Source: Mactra quadrangularis (lineage: Eukaryota; Mollusca; Bivalvia; Venerida; Mactridae). From it: a DNA stretch of 64,000 nt. The stretch covers positions 14,842,560-14,906,559 of the forward strand of contig CM046293.1 of NCBI GenBank assembly GCA_025267735.1. The letters are read 5' to 3'. Below the pieces are notes generated by a model. That model saw nothing but the letters and a program-made list of their open reading frames with translations. It was not told the origin of the DNA and did no database searches. Of the stretch, positions 1 to 14,759 are shown one piece after another. Made by a program: the position numbers and the translations under genes. Each line of letters starts with the position of its first letter. The first letter of the stretch is position 1.

Positions 1-692
1 TTATTTTAGTGATCAAGGAATGCATGTTTTGTACATGTTTATAAAGACTTAATGTAATGATTGCACCCTGTTGACAAAACTTTATATAAACTTGTGAATT
101 AACACTGCTCAGGTTTTCGTTAAAGAGATATTAATACCAAATATCTTAAGTATGCACATTTTTTACAACAACATTTTATGGACAATGCACTTATATATGA
201 AAACTCTTCCAAAAAATTTGAAAAATTTCATTTAACAAAATATAAAATAGACAGCGAAGATAATCTCAAAAGATTTTATCTTTTACTTCATGACATTAAG
301 GAGACTTACATCGTTAATAAGAAAATTTAACTTAAAACTAAATAAATAAATTTTACTTAAAAATGAAAGAATTTGATCAACTATATTCTGTTTAATATAA
401 AAAATCAAACAAGCCAAGGTCAAGGTAACAATTGTGTGAAGGTCACATTGAAATTGTCATTAACATGTAAAGCATACTATAATTTAACGTTTGAAACGCC
501 ATAATCACAACCACTAGTACATATAAGTACATGAATGACAAAATCTACCCTGTCAAATATGTATAAGTCAATATTGTGTTTATAAGGTCAGTCTTCAGAA
601 AGGTCAAGGTCATTCAAAGGTCAAAGTCAGTAATATATCTATAAATAGAAACATAGAACTATAAATAGTAACATAAATCTAAAAATACTTAC
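1..692. other. Glypican intron, left edge of window
   Basis: No coding sequence is visible. On the minus strand this is the intron that follows the exon ending at 693; the donor GTAAGT is read at 687-692. AGGTCA-type half sites cluster at 411-450 and 598-630, for example AGGTCAAGGTCA, which may be part of a simple repeat or a binding site. The downstream glypican exons (heparan-sulfate attachment region and GPI signal) should lie beyond the left edge. Confidence 0.6.
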
Positions 693-853
693 ACAGAGAC
701 TTCAGTACCATTCCAACATGAACCACTAAAAGGATCTTGTTCATACATATTAGAATCAGAACAAATATTATCAGCCAGGTTGCTATAGAGACCTTTAGAA
801 TCCACAAGATCTAATGTTACTTTCATAATATCCATAGATAATGGTCCTGATAC
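693..853 (-). CDS. Glypican internal exon (CWNG exon), partial gene
   Basis: Read on the minus strand, a TTTCACAG acceptor precedes an open exon of 161 nt (53 codons plus two bases) that ends at a GTAAGT donor. The peptide contains YSNLADNIC followed about a dozen residues later by CWNGT. This is the conserved glypican segment with a tyrosine, LAD, cysteine and CWNG, which carries two of the family's invariant cysteines in the C-lobe of the extracellular core. It begins in phase 0, exactly compatible with the end of the exon at 1811-1906. It ends in phase 2, so the next exon must begin by completing a GTN valine codon; that exon is outside the window. The stretch before LAD (around KVTLDLVDSKGLYSN) matches the helix that in vertebrate GPC3/GPC5 precedes the same cysteine. 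Family assignment is secure; the choice between GPC3 and GPC5 is not, and the symbol is provisional. Confidence 0.93.
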
Positions 854-1810
854 CTGTGAAATATAATAGTGGATTAAATAACTATGTGTTATTTGACCTA
901 TAAAGTGCCAAATTTACTGCATAATACTGTAAAACCTGTTTTATCAAACTGAAAACAGGACTGAAATCTGTTATAGGGCCAATAACACTTATCGGCCCTG
1001 GTCCAATAACAAATTTCTGCACTCTTGATTGGATGATAAAACAGAGCAAATATCAAAAACTGGTCCATAAGTAGTTACTTAAGTAACAAAACTGTCATTA
1101 GATGAGTGATTTGATATAGACCCTGTTATTTTTCCAAGAGCACTGTCATATTGGCCCGCGGCCCAAGGCCAAGTGCCAATATGACTGTCCCTAGGATATT
1201 ATATTATATATATATCTTACTAATTGGGTTAAATGCCTTGTCAACAAAATTATGGTCATTTAATAGCAGCTAGCTTGTTATCGTACAAGATTGTAAAGTC
1301 AGCTGAACATGTATAAGGAACTTTTATTTATTATTAACTTATTAATATTAGGTCTCAGAGCTGACACTGAAAGGATGCCTACAGTGAGTAGTAGTTGCCA
1401 AGGATGCCAGCAGATAATTGTTAGTGCTTATTTGTTTGTTGGGTTTTATGCCATAGCAACACTTTGTATAGGTCATATAACAGCAGTCAGTCAACCTACT
1501 CATTCCTCCTGGAAAGGCTAAATCTCTGGATTTAGCGGTTCACAAACTACTAAGGGCATACTTTCTTCAGTGACTGACAACTGCCCTACATAATTAAGAA
1601 TCATTGGTATGAGGGAGAATGGCCGTAGAAATAATTTCATGACCATTAGCTCCACGAAAGTATGCACCGCCTGGGAATCGAAGTTATCGAACCCACGATC
1701 CCTCAATCAGTAGACTTGTGTGCTACCAACTGAGCTTAAGCCCGGAGGCTATCATTAGTACACATTGTGTACAAATAGCAAACAAAAACAATAAACAAAC
1801 ATTAACTTAC

Positions 1811-1906
1811 CTCAGGGAAGGCAACAGCAAGTTTTCCTGGTTGTGGTGATCTAGGTTCTATCTGGGATTCTGATGTTGACATTGGTATTTCACATAAATC
1901 TTGAAT
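1811..1906 (-). CDS. Glypican short internal exon
   Basis: On the minus strand, an acceptor (CTCTTTATTTCAG) and donor (GTAAGT) flank 96 nt, exactly 32 codons, phase 0 at both ends. The peptide begins IQDLCEIP and ends VAFPE. Joined to the preceding exon it gives FYQHIQDLCEIP, which aligns with the glypican stretch just after the cysteine-rich centre, where a conserved cysteine is followed by a variable serine/proline-rich linker. The linker here (MSTSESQ...RSPQPGK) corresponds to the exposed loop that in several glypicans holds the furin-like cleavage site, but no RXXR motif is seen in this exon. A dispersed repeat begins about 20 nt upstream of the acceptor AG, so branch-point sequence may come from that repeat. 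Confidence 0.9.
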
Positions 1907-4900
1907 CTGAAATAAAGAGTAAGACATTCTCTGTAAACAGATATTCTATAGAGCCTTGTCGTACAGGATCTCAAAGGTATCCATGGGGGGGTCACGGCAA
2001 GATGACCTTTATGTCGACCAGTCAATGCGTAGCTTTCATCTAGACGAAACACTATTAATAGTATTTTTATTTCTTAATTTCTATTTTAAGACCAAGGTTT
2101 GCGAGCTTATTTGATAGCAGAATTATTCACAGTCTGCAATTGCATGGCTCATTTCAAATTGTGTGACATAAACGATGTTAACAAGTTACTAAACATAATG
2201 ATTTCGTAATGAATATTATAATGAGAAAGGTCACCTGAATGTGACCCTCTTAAGTAAAAGGCCAGATCTAAATTAGCAAGTAGACAAGAGGAAAATTTTA
2301 GATTGGGTTTTAATCAAATTGAGAATAAGAGGACCAAGATTCAATATATCCAGTAGATTGGGACACCATGTTTTTTTATTACAAAAATATTAATTTTAAA
2401 TCAAACAGAAATGCATAATTTATAGTAATCATTTTACTGTAAAAAAATTGTTATTTTAATGAGAATTTATATCAATATGAACAATTTCATAAAATTTGCC
2501 TTTAATATTGGTTTAATTGAATAAAACGCCTCAAGTGTTTTTTTGTAGTACCAAAATGTTTATCATAACTTAATTGATATAAGTCAACAGAATGACTCAC
2601 AACTAAAATTTGATACACTGAGCACAAATATCATAGCTAATCATAGTTAAATGAACTAAGTTTTTACTGATTTATTTTCTCAATTTTGAAACAAGTAGTT
2701 ACACATCAGATATATCATTTATCAAGTCTGCTTACTGGTCCCCAAGGACTGAGCTAGCAGGATAATGTTTCTTGTTCAATGAAACAACAGGCTAAGGTTT
2801 TGGATGGGATTTGAACCATCACAGAACTGTGGTGCTTTTCACAAAAATTCTTACGAAAACAATCTTCGTAAGTCAGTTTCATATACATGTAATAAGCACT
2901 TCTAAGTCAGACGGATAAAAAGCATAACTATGCTATGGTATTCAAAAAAGTATACACAAATCTACACAATTTGTATAATATTTAAAATTGATAAACCAAA
3001 AGAGAGCGTATTATTAATGTTTCTTGCTTTTGACTTACGAAGATTTTTTCGTAAGAATTTTTGTGAAAAGCACCACTGGCTTATAATCCAATGATAACCA
3101 TTCAAACTACAAATGTACATAACAACTCAGCCATGCCCCCACCACATAGTTAAATGAATTGGATTCACAATAGATATCATAAATGACTCACAATTGCCAC
3201 AATCTAGATGTATATATATACTTAAAATAACCACACAGCCGTAAAAAATGTGTTTACGAGCGTTTAAAAACATTTAGCAGTCTATCAGGTAGACCATATT
3301 ATAATTATATGAAGCATTAAATATATAGATATATTGCCATAGTTGTCTCCAAGCAGTCATATAGACGATTAAAGACTTGTCATTTATAGACATATATTAA
3401 CTATAACAAAATTATATTAACTGTAAATCTACAGTAAACATTGGTTAATAGATCACTAGAGAGGGTCAACCAAGGTGAAAATTTGATCTAATAGAGACCA
3501 GGTCATTTAATACCATATGTACATTAATGACCAGTGTTTCATATCATTATTTTCACATAAAACTACACTAATTTGTCTGCAGTAACCAAAACATGTAATG
3601 CAGGTTTAGCGAAAAACAGACTTAACACACACTTTTCTTATATTGAGTTAAGACTGTTTTGCGCTAAACCTGCCATGGTAAATCGTTTAGCATCTGTAGA
3701 AAATTTCTCAGAAAGTTTCTCAGAAACCTGGCAACTAATTGTGCACTGTTAAAATAATTTTAATGTTTCCACCATGTTAATTTTTAAATTGCATTATATA
3801 TCATTATTTTGTACGAACGAATGAAAAACAACACCATTTTCATATCAAAGGAAGATAAAAAATTCCTTTTTGTTAAGAAATTATTTTGCAACCGAGTGTT
3901 GTTTTATATATCAAGTCCATGCAAATTATGATTAACATGATAATTATAATGAATGAAACATAATTACTCATTATTCTGTTTTTGTATTCATTTATCATGG
4001 TTTTTACATTGGGATTCCCCATGTTTAATAGCAGACTGCAGCAAAATTTGTCGCAGACGATAACATTGATGCTGGGTGTGCCCAATTATAGGGGTAAGTA
4101 CTACTTCAACTAAAATCGTCCACAATATGCGTTAACAAGCAGACAATATTTGAGCAATTGATGAGTCTATTCCAGGTAATGTAAGGGAAAGATCCCTTTA
4201 ATCACTTCCGTTTATTATGTAACCCCATATTTATATTGAGGGTTAAGTGCAAAATGGTCGTAACTCAATATACGAAAAGAGTGAGTTATGACCATCTTGC
4301 GCTATGTGAATTATATTCAATCAAAAACCCTGTGTTTAAAAGCCCTAATAGCGCTTTGATTCAATGTATCTATGAATATCAATTGACATGAGAGTAACGC
4401 TACCTTAAAAAAGCAATGGCTACATTAGACCATCCTTACTTCACAGACTGGATATATTGTCTTATAATATTTTCTTCTGTGTATTTCTCTATATCAACAG
4501 ATACATCTGATAGCAAGTTCTGATAGCACAGAATTACTCTCTCATGGAACAAAATGTCTGAGAAAATTCAATTTCACTTAAAACAATAAAGTTGTTACAG
4601 ATAAATCCTGACAGCTATAGATTCCAAACTGGAGAAATAAACACACAAAAAATGGTAAACCAATAACATGCTAAATGTTATAAAGTGAATTGGAACCAAA
4701 TATGGAGCTATGTGTGAGACATTAGAAAGTATGAACAAAAATGCTACTACATTTATGAGCATCTTAAGCTTTTTATTTGAAAGTCATTACAATAAAGAGT
4801 AAATACAGAAATATGGAGATCTGGAAATATCCAACTTGTCAACTTAAATAGTAAATACTCATTTAAATATTCTTCAGTTTAAATGGAGCAAACTCCAGTG

Positions 4901-7900
4901 GTAGGACATGTAATCATGGATCGAGAGGTCCTGTGTTTTAACCCCACCAGGAACACTTCTAATTTCCTCCAGCAAGAAATTAACCTGCAATTACTTAACT
5001 CCACCAGGTGAAAATGAGTACCAAGGAGAGTGGTATAAAGCCCTCACCCTAATATATGGGCTGCACTAAGCAAAGTAAAACTTCCAGTAGGTGATTGATA
5101 GAAATATACTAGTAGCCCAATGACCTGGGGGTATAGCTGGTAAGTTGGTGAACATGCGTAAGTTTGTTTGTTTGTTTGTTTGTTGGGTTTAACGCCGTAG
5201 CAACAAATATTATAGGTCATATAACGGTGGTCAGTTAACCTACTCACTTCTCATGGAAAGGCTACATCTCTGGATTTAACTGTTAACCAACTACTAAGAG
5301 CATACTTTCGTCAGTGACTGACAACTGCCTTACATGATTAAATATCATTGGTAGAATGGAGAATGGCTGTAGAAATAATTTCATGACCAAGCTCCACGAA
5401 AGTATGCCACACCGCCCGGGAATTGAACCTAATACCCCTCGACCAGTAGACTTGCATATATAAGCTAACAGGGCGGCTATGAACATGCATAAGTAAAACT
5501 TAGACTATGAAACACAAATACAATCACTTTTACAGTTATCTAGATAAAAAGAGAACAAATTAGCATGCATATTTTCATAGAATGATTTACCAATACAAGA
5601 CAAAAACTCCATGTTGTTATCACTACCAGGTCAAGTACAGGACTTACAACAACTTTTTCTATGTTTGTACAACAGAATACCAAGTATTAAGAAGCTGATT
5701 TCAATTTTAGTTAAGTTTAAACAGAACTTAATCTTCCTACTTGACAACATAGGTATTTTAGACTTTCATTGCAGCACATTGTGACTGAATATTAAAACTA
5801 GTTCAGCAAAAACATGTTAAGAATAATTAAAATTTGTAGAATATTGAAACAGAGCAAGATATACAGTGCCCTCCAAAGCTTCTTGAACAAATGAGATACA
5901 AAGACTTAATGATCATAAGGGCTCGACAATTTTTTAAACTAGGTAGTCCGAATGGATAGCCAACTATATTTTGAACTTGCCCGAACCATATGTTCAATAG
6001 CTGTAACAAGTTGCTCAAACCCATAAATAGGTTTTCAGGGGCAATAGGACTAACTTGAATGTTGAGCCATGAATCATGCAAGTCCAGATGAGAATAAGCC
6101 GCAGCCATGGCTAGTGGTTAGCAATATTGTCTCGAATTCGGAGATTGCGGGTTCAAGCCCGGTCGTGGAAGGTCATACCCTATACGTGAGTTGTCAGCAT
6201 CATGGTAGGGTAAGTTAGAACTGGTGATAGATAAGTGTCCAGGAAACCTATAGTAGGAAGAGCTGGCCGTCGTATATATGACCTAAATATGTGTTGAATA
6301 CGACTTAAAAAAAAATTTAAAACAATGTCTAGATGAGCATGGTTCTTTTCTTCATAAGTAAATGTTAATCGGTTCATGCCTAAAACAGGATTTTCTTCAA
6401 GGACTTTTGGAGGGCACTATATAGTTTAGCATTTTTTCTGAAAGTTTGTTTAAGAATTTCTTATCTTAAAATTGTTTTAAGTTCATTCATAAGAAATGAT
6501 AAGATATTATATATATGACCAACAAACTATTTCATTCAAGGCTGTAAATATAATCTTCTTTATGGATCCTTAAATCACTCAGGTCAAGATTTGGAGAAGC
6601 CATCCTTATCACTCCACCCTTACAACTTTTGATGGTGCAAAAACATGCAGGCCACCTTTGTCCAAAAATATATTTACATACAAACACTACTAGATGAAGT
6701 GTGCATTAACCAGGGTTCATAGCCCAGTTGGTAGTGGGCCTGGATTTCCAATCTAGTTTCCCGAAGTAGGGTACGGGTTAGAGTATGACCTAAACAATGT
6801 GTTGCTATGGCGTTAAACCCGATAAAAAAAGAAGGTGCTTAGTCATTCTTATTAACAATATTGATCTCTAGTATATGGAGAGAGTGATTGCAAATGTTAG
6901 ACATGTATATTTCCTTGTTTGCAGGTAGGAGGGGTCATGGTAACTTCATATATTACGATTCTGGTTGACTCATAGGGCCGGGGTTTGTCTGAAGAAAATA
7001 TTTCTCTGGTTAGTAGAATTAAAATTGCCTTCAAAAAATAAAAAACTGTTTAGAAAATATTGTCCAGGGTCCTTAAATATGGATGATCTGTCATCAGGAG
7101 TTACTTTTACATCAAATAAAGAAAGGAAAACGAATTAGGATGTTATTTTTAATACCAAACAATATAAGATAAAGTAGGTGAAAAGTGAGACTATGAAAAC
7201 TGCCCAGCTTGGAGAAGGTATCTAGATTATGGAGGATTTGGATAAAGTAGTGGCAAATTAAAAATTTATAAACTGTCCAGTTTGGAGAAGGTTTCCGGAA
7301 TAAGGGGGTTCGAATTTGTGAGTTTTTACTGTATTTCCAATCTGACCAGTAAACTAAGAGATTAGTTCCCAGTTTACTTTGATACTTGACCGAGGTCTAA
7401 TAATGTCGTCTGCTCCTATCATTGTATACATTAGATTAAATACTATCATAATACATCCGTCAATATCATTTATTTCTAATGTCCACTCTATTATGTTGGT
7501 CAATATTTACTTTGGATGACCCCTCTTCGTACACTTTCTGTTTTCAAGATAAAATATCCAATGTACGCCAAATGTCCGATGTTGGCCAAATGTCGGCAAA
7601 CTGTTCACCAACTGTTAGCAAACATATTATTACAACAACGTTTAGATACAAGTAAATCAATTCAATGTTTTCACTATTCATTACTGACATAATTAGCTGT
7701 ATAGAATACCATTGGGAGATAGATTGTTTGTTTGTACTTTGTCCTCATTGAAAATATCTAAGGTTAAATAGTTTGATAGCAATATCCTGACCAAAGATCA
7801 ATTCTATGATTACTGCAGGGCAGTCATCACCTTATACAACAAGACCAAAGCCAAGAGCTAGTGAAAATTGACATGGGTTAGAGCGAAAATTACTGCTTTT

Positions 7901-10900
7901 ACACAGTTGGGCTGGTTAATATCTTTGCTCATTACTATAAAACACAATAAATTGGGCTAGTGCTGACATCGATGGTTGCTCGCAAGACTGCAGTAAGTGC
8001 ATTGCATTAAAGAACAAGTTACTACAGTCTTGCAGGCAACTCTCGTCATATTTTTTTTATCATTTTTAATATAAGACTGAATTTTTCTTCCTTCATCAAC
8101 ACATTTTTAAATAGTTCCTTCAACTTAAAGCCCACCTCAGAGACCAACCAGTTTTCCAGAGCAATATTGTACAATAATGTTCTGCTATTAAATTCAATAC
8201 CAACTAAGTTTTTGTAAACTTTTGTGAATTTTGACAATTTTTAAGACTTACTCTGATGATAAATGCCATATTTGAGAAGTAAAAAGTCCCTATACTAAGA
8301 TCAATCCACTATTTAAAGACCATAGATGTGATTGTCCTAAAACTGGAACATAACTGTATTGTAACAGTTCAGCTAAACATTCATCAAGAAACTGGCAACT
8401 TCTCTTCATTTTTATTAAAATCAACATTTCTATAACTTTCATAGGAGGAAATGACCTGTCAAAGCCAAGAATTTAAACAGATTTTCGTATACTCAGAACA
8501 AGCTATACTTTCAATATGCATGGCAATATGCACGGCAGACATAAAACAAATACTTTTTTAATGATTGCCTAAACAATATCTTTGCCCCTTGAATGAATAT
8601 TATCAGCGGTAGTTGAAAACGTAAAAAAAAATTAATAGCATGCATTGAGCATATCATTTTCTTTTTTTTATAATTTTTAGAGCGGATCTGCGGAGAGATT
8701 GATGTTTGCCCCATGTTGCTGCCTGTCATACAACAGTCAGTCGTCATGGAGATTGTTCCATCAACTATTTGCAAGTACAGCATATTTTTTTCTAATTTTG
8801 TAATTTAATAAATACATCAAGACTATTCAAATACAAAAATTAAATTTCTTTTATATCGTTATGATATTATGATACGGAAACTGAGTTGAATAAAAAATTG
8901 TAACGAAATATATCAGACGGACAATAGCGCCCCCTACCGCCCCTACCCGATGAATAATTACCATCAAGATAAAATGATACCCACAATGCATTGTTGAGAT
9001 ACTTAGCGCATACTTATAGCGATATCAAATTCATGATAAAATGATAAATTCAATGTGACGTTCATGGTATCTTGTAACATCACACCTTCAGTTATATAAT
9101 ATCATAAAGCTATAAAACTGCAGAGAGGCATTTATTTATAGTGGGAACCATTTTAAAAATTGATTTTTGCCAAATATGTCATCCAGAATAAATAAAGTTG
9201 TTATTATTATTATAATACAGTACAACCTCTCTTAAACAACACCCACTGGGAGAGGCTAAAATGTGTTGCTCTCCAGAAGTTAAATTCAATAAGAATTACA
9301 CCATAGGGAAATATCAAATACTGTTAATGTGGTGCTCAGGAGCCAAGCTTTTAACCAAGTTCTAAGCGCATACCCAAGCCACTGGCTAAGAAAACTGTCC
9401 TATTTGATGCAGATTTTGTGCTTAGCGCAAAGCGGTCATAACTCACTCTTTTCTTAAACTGAGTTAAGACTGTTTTGCGCTAAGCACACCAGAACAGAAC
9501 AGAACATACACTTTATTTGATCACATCAAGATACATGGTACATAAGAACAAATGAATACAACATAATACAATTATTAACATAGATCACATGACAGATGCA
9601 GGCCATCAACCAGTCGATCATTATAGGCTTCTAATTTTTTTGAAATATAAAATGCTTCAGTAATCTTCATTTTTTACACAAGTATTAATGATTTCATTCA
9701 CAAATTCTTAACATTTAGTTCAACTATATTAAAATGTTTACACAACCAAGTGACAGGTGCAATACATCACGCACCAATGATGTCATCATTTATAAATACA
9801 ATAAAATTTAATGAGATTGTGCTAAAAATAGCTCAAAAATTTATATATCTTGATTTTGTTTCAGCATATTTTAAATCATATGGTAATTTAAGCTGTGAAA
9901 TAATATTTGAACATTGAAGTGACTATAAAATATGAAAAACTAGATGAAAGAATGGCCTGATGTTTATGGGAGTCTTCTGTCAACAAAACTGAAGTGTAGG
10001 CTTGACAATGATGACAGTCCATACAAATATAACTGATTTACACCATAGGTGACCTCAAATGTTCCCTCATACAAAAAATTGGTAACTTAATATCACTTTC
10101 AAATAACTCTTTATTCCCATATTGCTAAATATTTGATAATGCGGAAATAGCAAATGTGGACCCATTGATATATTCATTTATTTTGGGGGGTGGGGTAATG
10201 CCGTAGCAACACATTGTATAAGTCATATAACAGCAGTCATTTAACCTACACACTGTTCCTGGAAAGGCTAAATCTCTGGGTTTAGCTGTTAGGCTAACCA
10301 ACTAGAAGGCGCATACAACTGCCCTACATGATTAAGAATCATTGGTAGGAGGAAGAATGGCCATAGAAAATTCTAGAACCTGGGAGCAGTTATTATATTT
10401 TCACTGATATAGATTAATATTCCTTGTATTGTAGAAACTAATAGACGTCATAGAAAGCTAGTTGTTACATCTATCAATACTGATTCCTGAAAACTACATC
10501 AACTCAATGTCTGCGATAGTGAAAACTTTGGCACCGTGTTACATTTCTACATGACAAATATCTCCTCACAACTATTTGTCACACATGAATAATGAAATAT
10601 AAGGGTTTTTTTTATTGACAAGTGATATACTTGTAGAATGTAGATGTATATACATGTAAATAGGGAGGAGTGGGTTTATAGCATTCCATGTGTTCCAAGA
10701 AAACATTAAACTTATACATCACATTTCAATGACAAAATAAACTATTGAAGTCTAAAATTCCAATAAATAATAAAATAGACCTAATTCTGAACTCAAATTA
10801 ATGTTTTTTCTGTCCATGCACAGGTGGTACATAGTTTTTTACACATTATTGCTGAAAAGCACAACATACAAATTAAATTATTTTGTTCTCAGTACACATA

Positions 10901-13900
10901 TTATTGTTGTGATGGTGGAAAATTGTTTGTACTCCTGGGTAAAACCAGAATATTAGAATTTGGGATATACACGTTTGTTGGTCTAGTAAATTATTATAAG
11001 AAAGAAAATATCAGAATAGTAAGTTCCAATGAATTGTTGGCCTTATACATGACATTATAATTATCAAAGGGCTGAAAGCACTGAATGAACAAGTTTGCCT
11101 CACCTATTTAAGGACAGACAAATATAAATGTTTTGGTCATAGACATAACATTAAAAAAATATATATTTGAGGAGTAAGTTTAAACAACAAGAAAATGCAG
11201 TGTTTATTTTTACTCTTAGGGGAAAGGTGGCGGGGCCCTTTTTGAGGGGAGAATAGCGACAAAAACCAAATTAGGGGAAAAATTTACCTTTATTTTCAAT
11301 ACTTGAGATAACATGTATCATCTAACAGAGTAACATTTCTGTCTACCTAGTATATAAAATTTTAACTATTGGACCAAATTTTATATTCATCTGTGATTTC
11401 TATGTTATGCTTGTGAAATGGGCAAAAATGCTAAAAAAAGTACTAACAATTGAGGACATTCCGACAGGGGAATTTTTTACCTGGGAAGGGGAAAAATATA
11501 TACTTTTTGGAAAGGGAATGGGGCCCAATTTCGGCCCCAAAATGGCCTGAAAAAAAACACTGAAATGTCAACCATATACATTACTTCAACAGAAAAAAAT
11601 TATAAGCAAATTAAGAATTTAAAGTAAGTTCCAAGATTTGCATTTGAAGGTGATGACTTGATATGGAGGTAGACAAACTGACATCCTGGGAAATATCGCA
11701 GGTTTAGTGCAAAAATGGTTGCAACTCACTCTTTCTTTTCCAAAGAAATTGAGTTCCGACCATTTGATGCTAAGCCCACGATATAGGAGTTATCAGAACC
11801 TACAGTAAATCATACAGAAATAAACAATATGACTGTATCACCTATCCAAACAAATGTACAGAATGTACAAGAATGTGTACAATGTATTGAAATTACTAAT
11901 AAATCAAAATGAAGTGTTTTCAAATAAACTAGCTCAACGAGTGAAGTAAGTTCAATCATACATTCATAGTTATCAATGAAACACTTAATGAAACATAGAG
12001 ACCTATAAGAGGGAGGGAAGGAGAAAGATAGAAAGAGAAAGATATAAATCAAACATCTTTCCTGGATAAAAAATTCTTTGAGGTGCATAGTTCAGAAATA
12101 TTTAACTTATCTTCACAAACATTGGAGGTAAACTCTATTAAAAATTTGTAATTCATAACTCAACAAATCTTCCTGTAATCATCGAAAATCAGCAATAAAT
12201 ATGTCAACGTGGGCCGTTACATGAAAAAAGACGGCATATAATTCAAGTATAAAATGGGCCTCTAGGCAAACAGTGGGTAAAATGGATGTCGCCAATGTCT
12301 ACATAAATCTATCAGCTATGTCTATTCAACGTTGTATATTTGAAAACATGAATGAAAGATATTCTATAAATCTTTATGAATGAAATATAGAATTGTAAAA
12401 TATTTCAATGACAAAAGATTGTAGAAGAAAACTGGTAGAAGTTAATAGAAGACATTTTAGGTTGAAATTCGAGATTTAAATTATTCTGTGTTTATCAACT
12501 CAAGAATGTACATTTCTTCCACATTGTTTTTGGTAATCTTTTAAAGTTAAATTCCTCTATAAAGTCCATTAAATGTAACTGCTTTGATGAAATCTATGCA
12601 TTAAATAAGAAATAAGTCAGTATTCTTGAAATAGAAACCAGGGGGCAGCCATTTTGAAAAGCAAAGTTGTCCCAATTGATACGGCAGGCAAGAAAAAACT
12701 TGCTACATAGAGATTTAATTTACTAGTTTGTAGCAGACTGTTCCATAAGAAAATGCTATGTAGAGATATGAAGCGCTTGTCTTGCAGACAGGGCTTATGA
12801 TCACCTACAACAAGTGTTAACATTCCTAGCAGTATCACTGGATTTAGAGACCAATGTCAGGGTTTTTTCCTAATATAACAGGTGCCGTTTACAGGCGCCT
12901 CCCCCTTCTTCAATTTCTTTGAAATTATGCATTTCTCCAAATATGGAGGTTACCTTTGATTTTTCATTCCCCTAGCAATGGCATTGGGATAAAATTTTCC
13001 CCAATGTTCTTTATAAAGTAAGGACCCAGGTCTCTTCCCAACATACTGATAAAATGCCATGAATTTACAATGAACCACTGGACCATAGCTATGGTAATCA
13101 AACCCTGATGAAATCATGAGAAAATAATGACTTTTTTCAATCTTCCAATAACAAGTCTGACATCAGTATATTGAGTCATACACATCTTAAATCAGACCAA
13201 CTGTCACTACTCTTCATATTTACACGAAAAAAATCCCAAAAATCTATTCAAGTTTTTCTAATCATTATCTCGACAATACAGCAATATTCAATCGACAAGT
13301 CTCAAAGAAAAACCACATACATTTTTTACGTCAAATTTTCAAATCCTGGTGCAATTCAGTCTATTATCATCAGCCTACGCACATGTTTTTTTTTTCAAAT
13401 TTCAATATTGGGTGCAACAAAAAATCTGAATGGGTGCTATACAAATAATCCGTTCAAAAATAACTATAATATACACACATTAGCCTTGTTGTAAAAAGGA
13501 TATTGCTCACTTAGATTTACATGGATCAAAGCTTGTTACGATCCCGAGGATCATAATAAAAAATACATTACGTTCTTAATTTAACAAGATATATTGAGGC
13601 CATAGTTTACTTAGATCATGATTAAGTCAGATGTTGAGTCTTGATAAAAAAAAATTCCATAATATATTTATGCAATTTAAAATTTTGACTTCCATAGTTT
13701 GCAGGATGTTTCAAGATATTTCATACCAATTAGGTATGTAATGTAAATGGACATTCAATCAACAAATTTAAGTTTTCATCATACAGAAGGTTAATTATAC
13801 CCTTATAAAAAAATTATGAGGCAAAGAAGGAATCCTATTTTGTCAAAGTCATAACAATTTAAACTTGGAGAATGAGACCCAAGGGTTGAACGCTATTGTA

Positions 13901-14759
13901 ACTCCTTTTATTTTCAAATGGAGTTACAATAGTGTTTCGTTCAGCCCTCAACTAACCTTCAACTAAACAAATTGTTAGTCATGAATGAAGTTTGGCTGGT
14001 AAAAAACTTAAAATTTCTTTTCTACTTATCCAAATGACTGGTAACAATCATTTAACGTAGATCTAATGAATTGTAAAACCCATTACCATTGGCTACCAGA
14101 TTGCTACAACACAAATGCTCAGACAAAGTCTAAAATATAAATTCTCAGCATGCATGTAGTACAGAAGCCTAAAATGTAAATTCTCAGCACAGTTGTAGTA
14201 CAGAGAATGTACCAAGGCTCAAAATCGACTAGCTTGAGCTATCCACACAGATCAAAACTTTTAACCTGGCTCAAATCTACTTCCCTTATAAATATACATG
14301 TATAATATAGTGGAAAAAACCTAGAAAACAAAGGGCAACTCAGTGCTCGACATAATTTTTAAACTATGTTGCTCAAATGGACAGCAAGCTATATTTTCAA
14401 CTTGCCCCAACCACATCTTTAAAAGCAGTAACAGGTTGCCCGAACACAAACATTGGTCGTCAGGGGCAATAGGATGACCTTTTAAATGTCAAGCCCTGCA
14501 ACTATGATTTTGGATTGGTCAAACATCCAGTTAGCTTGATCTTTTGTCAAAAACCTTAGAGTTTGAGCTTTTGAACTTTTGAACAGTCACAAAACACCGG
14601 ACTTAGTAACACAAAGTTAAAATCAAAAAGGGAGAATTCTTCTTGATTTGTAAACAGTTAAAAAGCAAAAAAGGAGAATTTTTTTAGATTTGTAAATTAT
14701 TTTCTATAAAAGGGACGGCACTAAACAAATAATGAAATTAATCAAAGTCTATAACTTAC
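1907..14759 (-). other. Glypican intron of about 12.85 kb
   Basis: It runs from the donor at 14754-14759 (GTAAGT on the minus strand) to the acceptor at 1907-1908. Because phases on both sides are 0 and the peptide joins sensibly (YQH to IQDLC), no exon needs to be placed between them. The interval is filled with SINEs, MITEs and palindromes listed separately. The rest is AT-rich sequence without coding signal, with notable plain stretches at 3160-3590, 6430-6710, 8050-9180, 9500-10170, 10390-11190 and 12050-12850. Confidence 0.8.
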